A stretch of 13,339 bases of DNA, from assembly GCF_000278725.1 (NCBI RefSeq), contig NZ_ALCA01000089.1, positions 1 to 13,339 on the forward strand, read 5' to 3'. The notes under the pieces are model-generated. The model was not told the origin of the DNA, did no database searches, and saw nothing but the letters and a program-made list of their open reading frames with translations. Of this stretch, positions 12,657 through 13,339 are shown in pieces. The first letter of the stretch is position 1. Every line of letters starts with the position of its first letter. Origin of the DNA: Actinomyces sp. ICM47. GTDB taxonomy: Bacteria; Actinomycetota; Actinomycetes; Actinomycetales; Actinomycetaceae. A program made the position numbers and the translations under genes.

Positions 12657-12700
12657 GAAGGGCCGTCGCTCGACCATCCACGGTCGAGTGGCGGCCCTTC
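12657..12700. terminator. 19-bp hairpin closing the membrane-trio region
   Basis: Bases 12657-12675 pair with 12682-12700 across ATCCAC; 17 Watson-Crick pairs and two G-U pairs. The stem has GAAGGGCC/GGCCCTTC at its foot. It lies between the operon and the AT-rich island and could stop transcription from either side. Confidence 0.72.
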
Positions 12701-12983
12701 ACCTAGCCTCAGCGGATCGTATGCCAGGCGCGGGCACCGACGCAGATTCCGGGCACATCACGCTCAACTGACCTATTGGTCAGGAATATAGTGACGACCA
12801 TCTCTTCTAGCTCGGTTTTGCAACCACTTGCCACAACTGCAAAACGCGACCCACACTTACCCCGCAAATAAAGCGCGAATGTACGTATTACGAGTAAATA
12901 TAACAAAACTACACTCGTATGAAATGAAAGAAATAACTCAAATCCCTCAGCTAAAAATCACGAAAAGATAACGGGTGTAAAAC
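12701..12983. other. Non-coding AT-rich island
   Basis: With the flanking hairpins and the 13013-13090 leader, the gene-free stretch runs from 12585 to 13090. GC falls sharply within it: I count 32 G+C in the 100 bases 12881-12980, while the genes around are strongly GC-rich. It holds two dyads: CTGACC-tatt-GGTCAG (12768-12783) and TACGAGT-N17-ACTCGTA (12889-12919). A 65-codon minus-strand frame here starts with TTG, lacks a ribosome site and has no recognisable content, so I do not call it. Regulatory DNA ahead of the promoter at 12984, or an acquired segment, are the likely explanations. Confidence 0.6.
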
Positions 12984-13012
12984 TTGACCACGCGATCACC
13001 TTTAGATATATT
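12984..13012 (+). promoter_or_regulatory. Near-consensus housekeeping promoter TTGACC-N17-TATATT
   Basis: The -35 TTGACC (12984-12989) and -10 TATATT (13007-13012) are 17 bases apart, each one base from consensus. It is the best promoter in the window. Start of transcription is expected near 13019, giving a leader of about 70 bases before the small peptide gene. The leader includes the palindrome CGAAATTTCG (13028-13037). Confidence 0.75.
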
Positions 13013-13090
13013 TAAGGCCTCCGGAGACGAAATTTCGACGAACCAAGCCCTCCAGGTGGACTGGGAGCTGACCAGAAGAAAGAAGCAGCG

Positions 13091-13165
13091 ATGTTTGAGC
13101 AGATCACCGCAGTTATCAACGCGTTCCTCACCTTTGTTGGTACCATTCTTGGCCTCTTCTCCTGA
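13091..13165 (+). CDS. 24-residue amphipathic hydrophobic peptide
   Basis: A very short frame beginning MFEQITAVINAF and ending GTILGLFS, with no cysteine, lysine or arginine. Polar or small residues fall at 3, 6, 10, 14, 17, 21 and 24, while I, V, F and L fill the rest, so one face of a single helix is polar and the other strongly hydrophobic. That is the design of phenol-soluble-modulin-like peptides, leaderless bacteriocins, small pore-forming peptides and type I toxins; which one cannot be told. It has no signal peptide. An AG-rich stretch (AGAAGAAAGAAG) lies just upstream as a modest ribosome site. A strong promoter and a strong hairpin terminator frame it as a self-contained unit of about 230 nucleotides. 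Confidence 0.6.
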   Translation: MFEQITAVINAFLTFVGTILGLFS

Positions 13166-13182
13166 TTAAACCCCGATCAGGA
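13160..13182 (+). repeat. Hairpin spanning the peptide stop codon
   Basis: TCCTGAT (13160-13166) pairs with ATCAGGA (13176-13182) and encloses the stop codon. A second small stem GTTGC/GCAAC (13188-13192 with 13201-13205) follows. Structured 3' ends are common in short stable RNAs. Confidence 0.45.
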
Positions 13183-13214
13183 AAAGGGTTGCTCTGAGAG
13201 GCAACGCTTGATAG

Positions 13215-13247
13215 GAACCCCAGTCCCCCTAGCGGGGACTGGGGTTC
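13215..13247. terminator. Perfect 14-bp terminator hairpin of the peptide unit
   Basis: GAACCCCAGTCCCC (13215-13228) pairs perfectly with 13234-13247 across CTAGC. Only a weak T-rich foot (GGTTCT) is present. It could also serve a minus-strand gene entering from the right. In the remaining 92 bases to the edge I see no supportable gene. Confidence 0.75.
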
Positions 13248-13339
13248 TGCCTCATCCGCCGAGTTCAAGCACCAGGAAACCAGCGAACACTCCCATCAGC
13301 GCAACGCGGCCACGGCCTCGCCTCTCTCACAGACGCATA

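Noticed and set aside
12709..12906. Minus-strand 65-codon frame across the AT-rich island
   Set aside because: It needs a TTG start without a ribosome site, crosses abrupt composition change and resembles no family. An internal ATG would give only 30 residues.
12984..13169. 61-codon plus frame overlapping the peptide gene
   Set aside because: Its TTG start is the -35 box itself, and the product is low-complexity shadow of the peptide frame.
13248..13339. 3' end of a minus-strand gene at the right edge (frames ending ...VAALR or ...GFLVLELGG)
   Set aside because: Fewer than 30 codons are visible, with stops in each frame, so nothing can be supported.
12585..13339. CRISPR array, insertion-sequence ends or tRNA
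   Set aside because: No regularly spaced direct repeats, no paired terminal repeats with target duplication and no cloverleaf were found.

Overview
The window comes from a GC-rich actinobacterium. The signs are strong G/C third-position codon bias, TAnnnT-type -10 hexamers with several probably leaderless genes, and Sec lipoproteins with alanine-rich signals. The gene styles fit the Actinomycetaceae (Actinomyces/Schaalia), but that placement is an inference: no rRNA or marker gene is present.

Layout, left to right. (1) 1-758 (-): ATP-binding subunit of a MacB/LolD-type ABC exporter, cut by the left edge. (2) 1000-4495 (+): a divergent S-adenosylhomocysteine-hydrolase-like protein and an amidohydrolase-type nucleoside deaminase. 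They are bracketed by two tiny Lys/Glu/Ala-rich paralogues that share start sequence, -10 box and terminator type. (3) 4730-7260 (+): a complete polar amino-acid ABC importer (lipoprotein, permease, ATPase) ending in a clear terminator. (4) 7371-8244 (+): a DUF1778 antitoxin behind a large palindromic operator, then a GNAT toxin gene broken, or made conditional, by a frameshift in a run of six C. (5) 8330-9733 (-): a small lipoprotein and an alpha/beta hydrolase. (6) 9757-11269 (+): a nitroreductase-family flavoprotein, divergent from the hydrolase, and an unrecognised 218-residue protein. (7) 11529-12584 (+): three overlapping genes for small single-pass membrane proteins; the first and third share a C-terminal domain in the same register. 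(8) 12700-13339: mostly non-coding. An AT-rich island leads into a near-consensus promoter, a 24-residue amphipathic peptide gene and a hairpin terminator.

How the genes may work together. The deaminase and hydrolase could form a deaminate-first salvage route for S-adenosylhomocysteine (SAH to S-inosylhomocysteine to inosine plus homocysteine). The importer genes are one translationally coupled operon. The three membrane proteins probably form one complex of unknown role. The candidates most likely to be undescribed are the 24-residue peptide unit, the membrane trio, and the histidine-less SAH-hydrolase-like protein with its extra N-terminal region.
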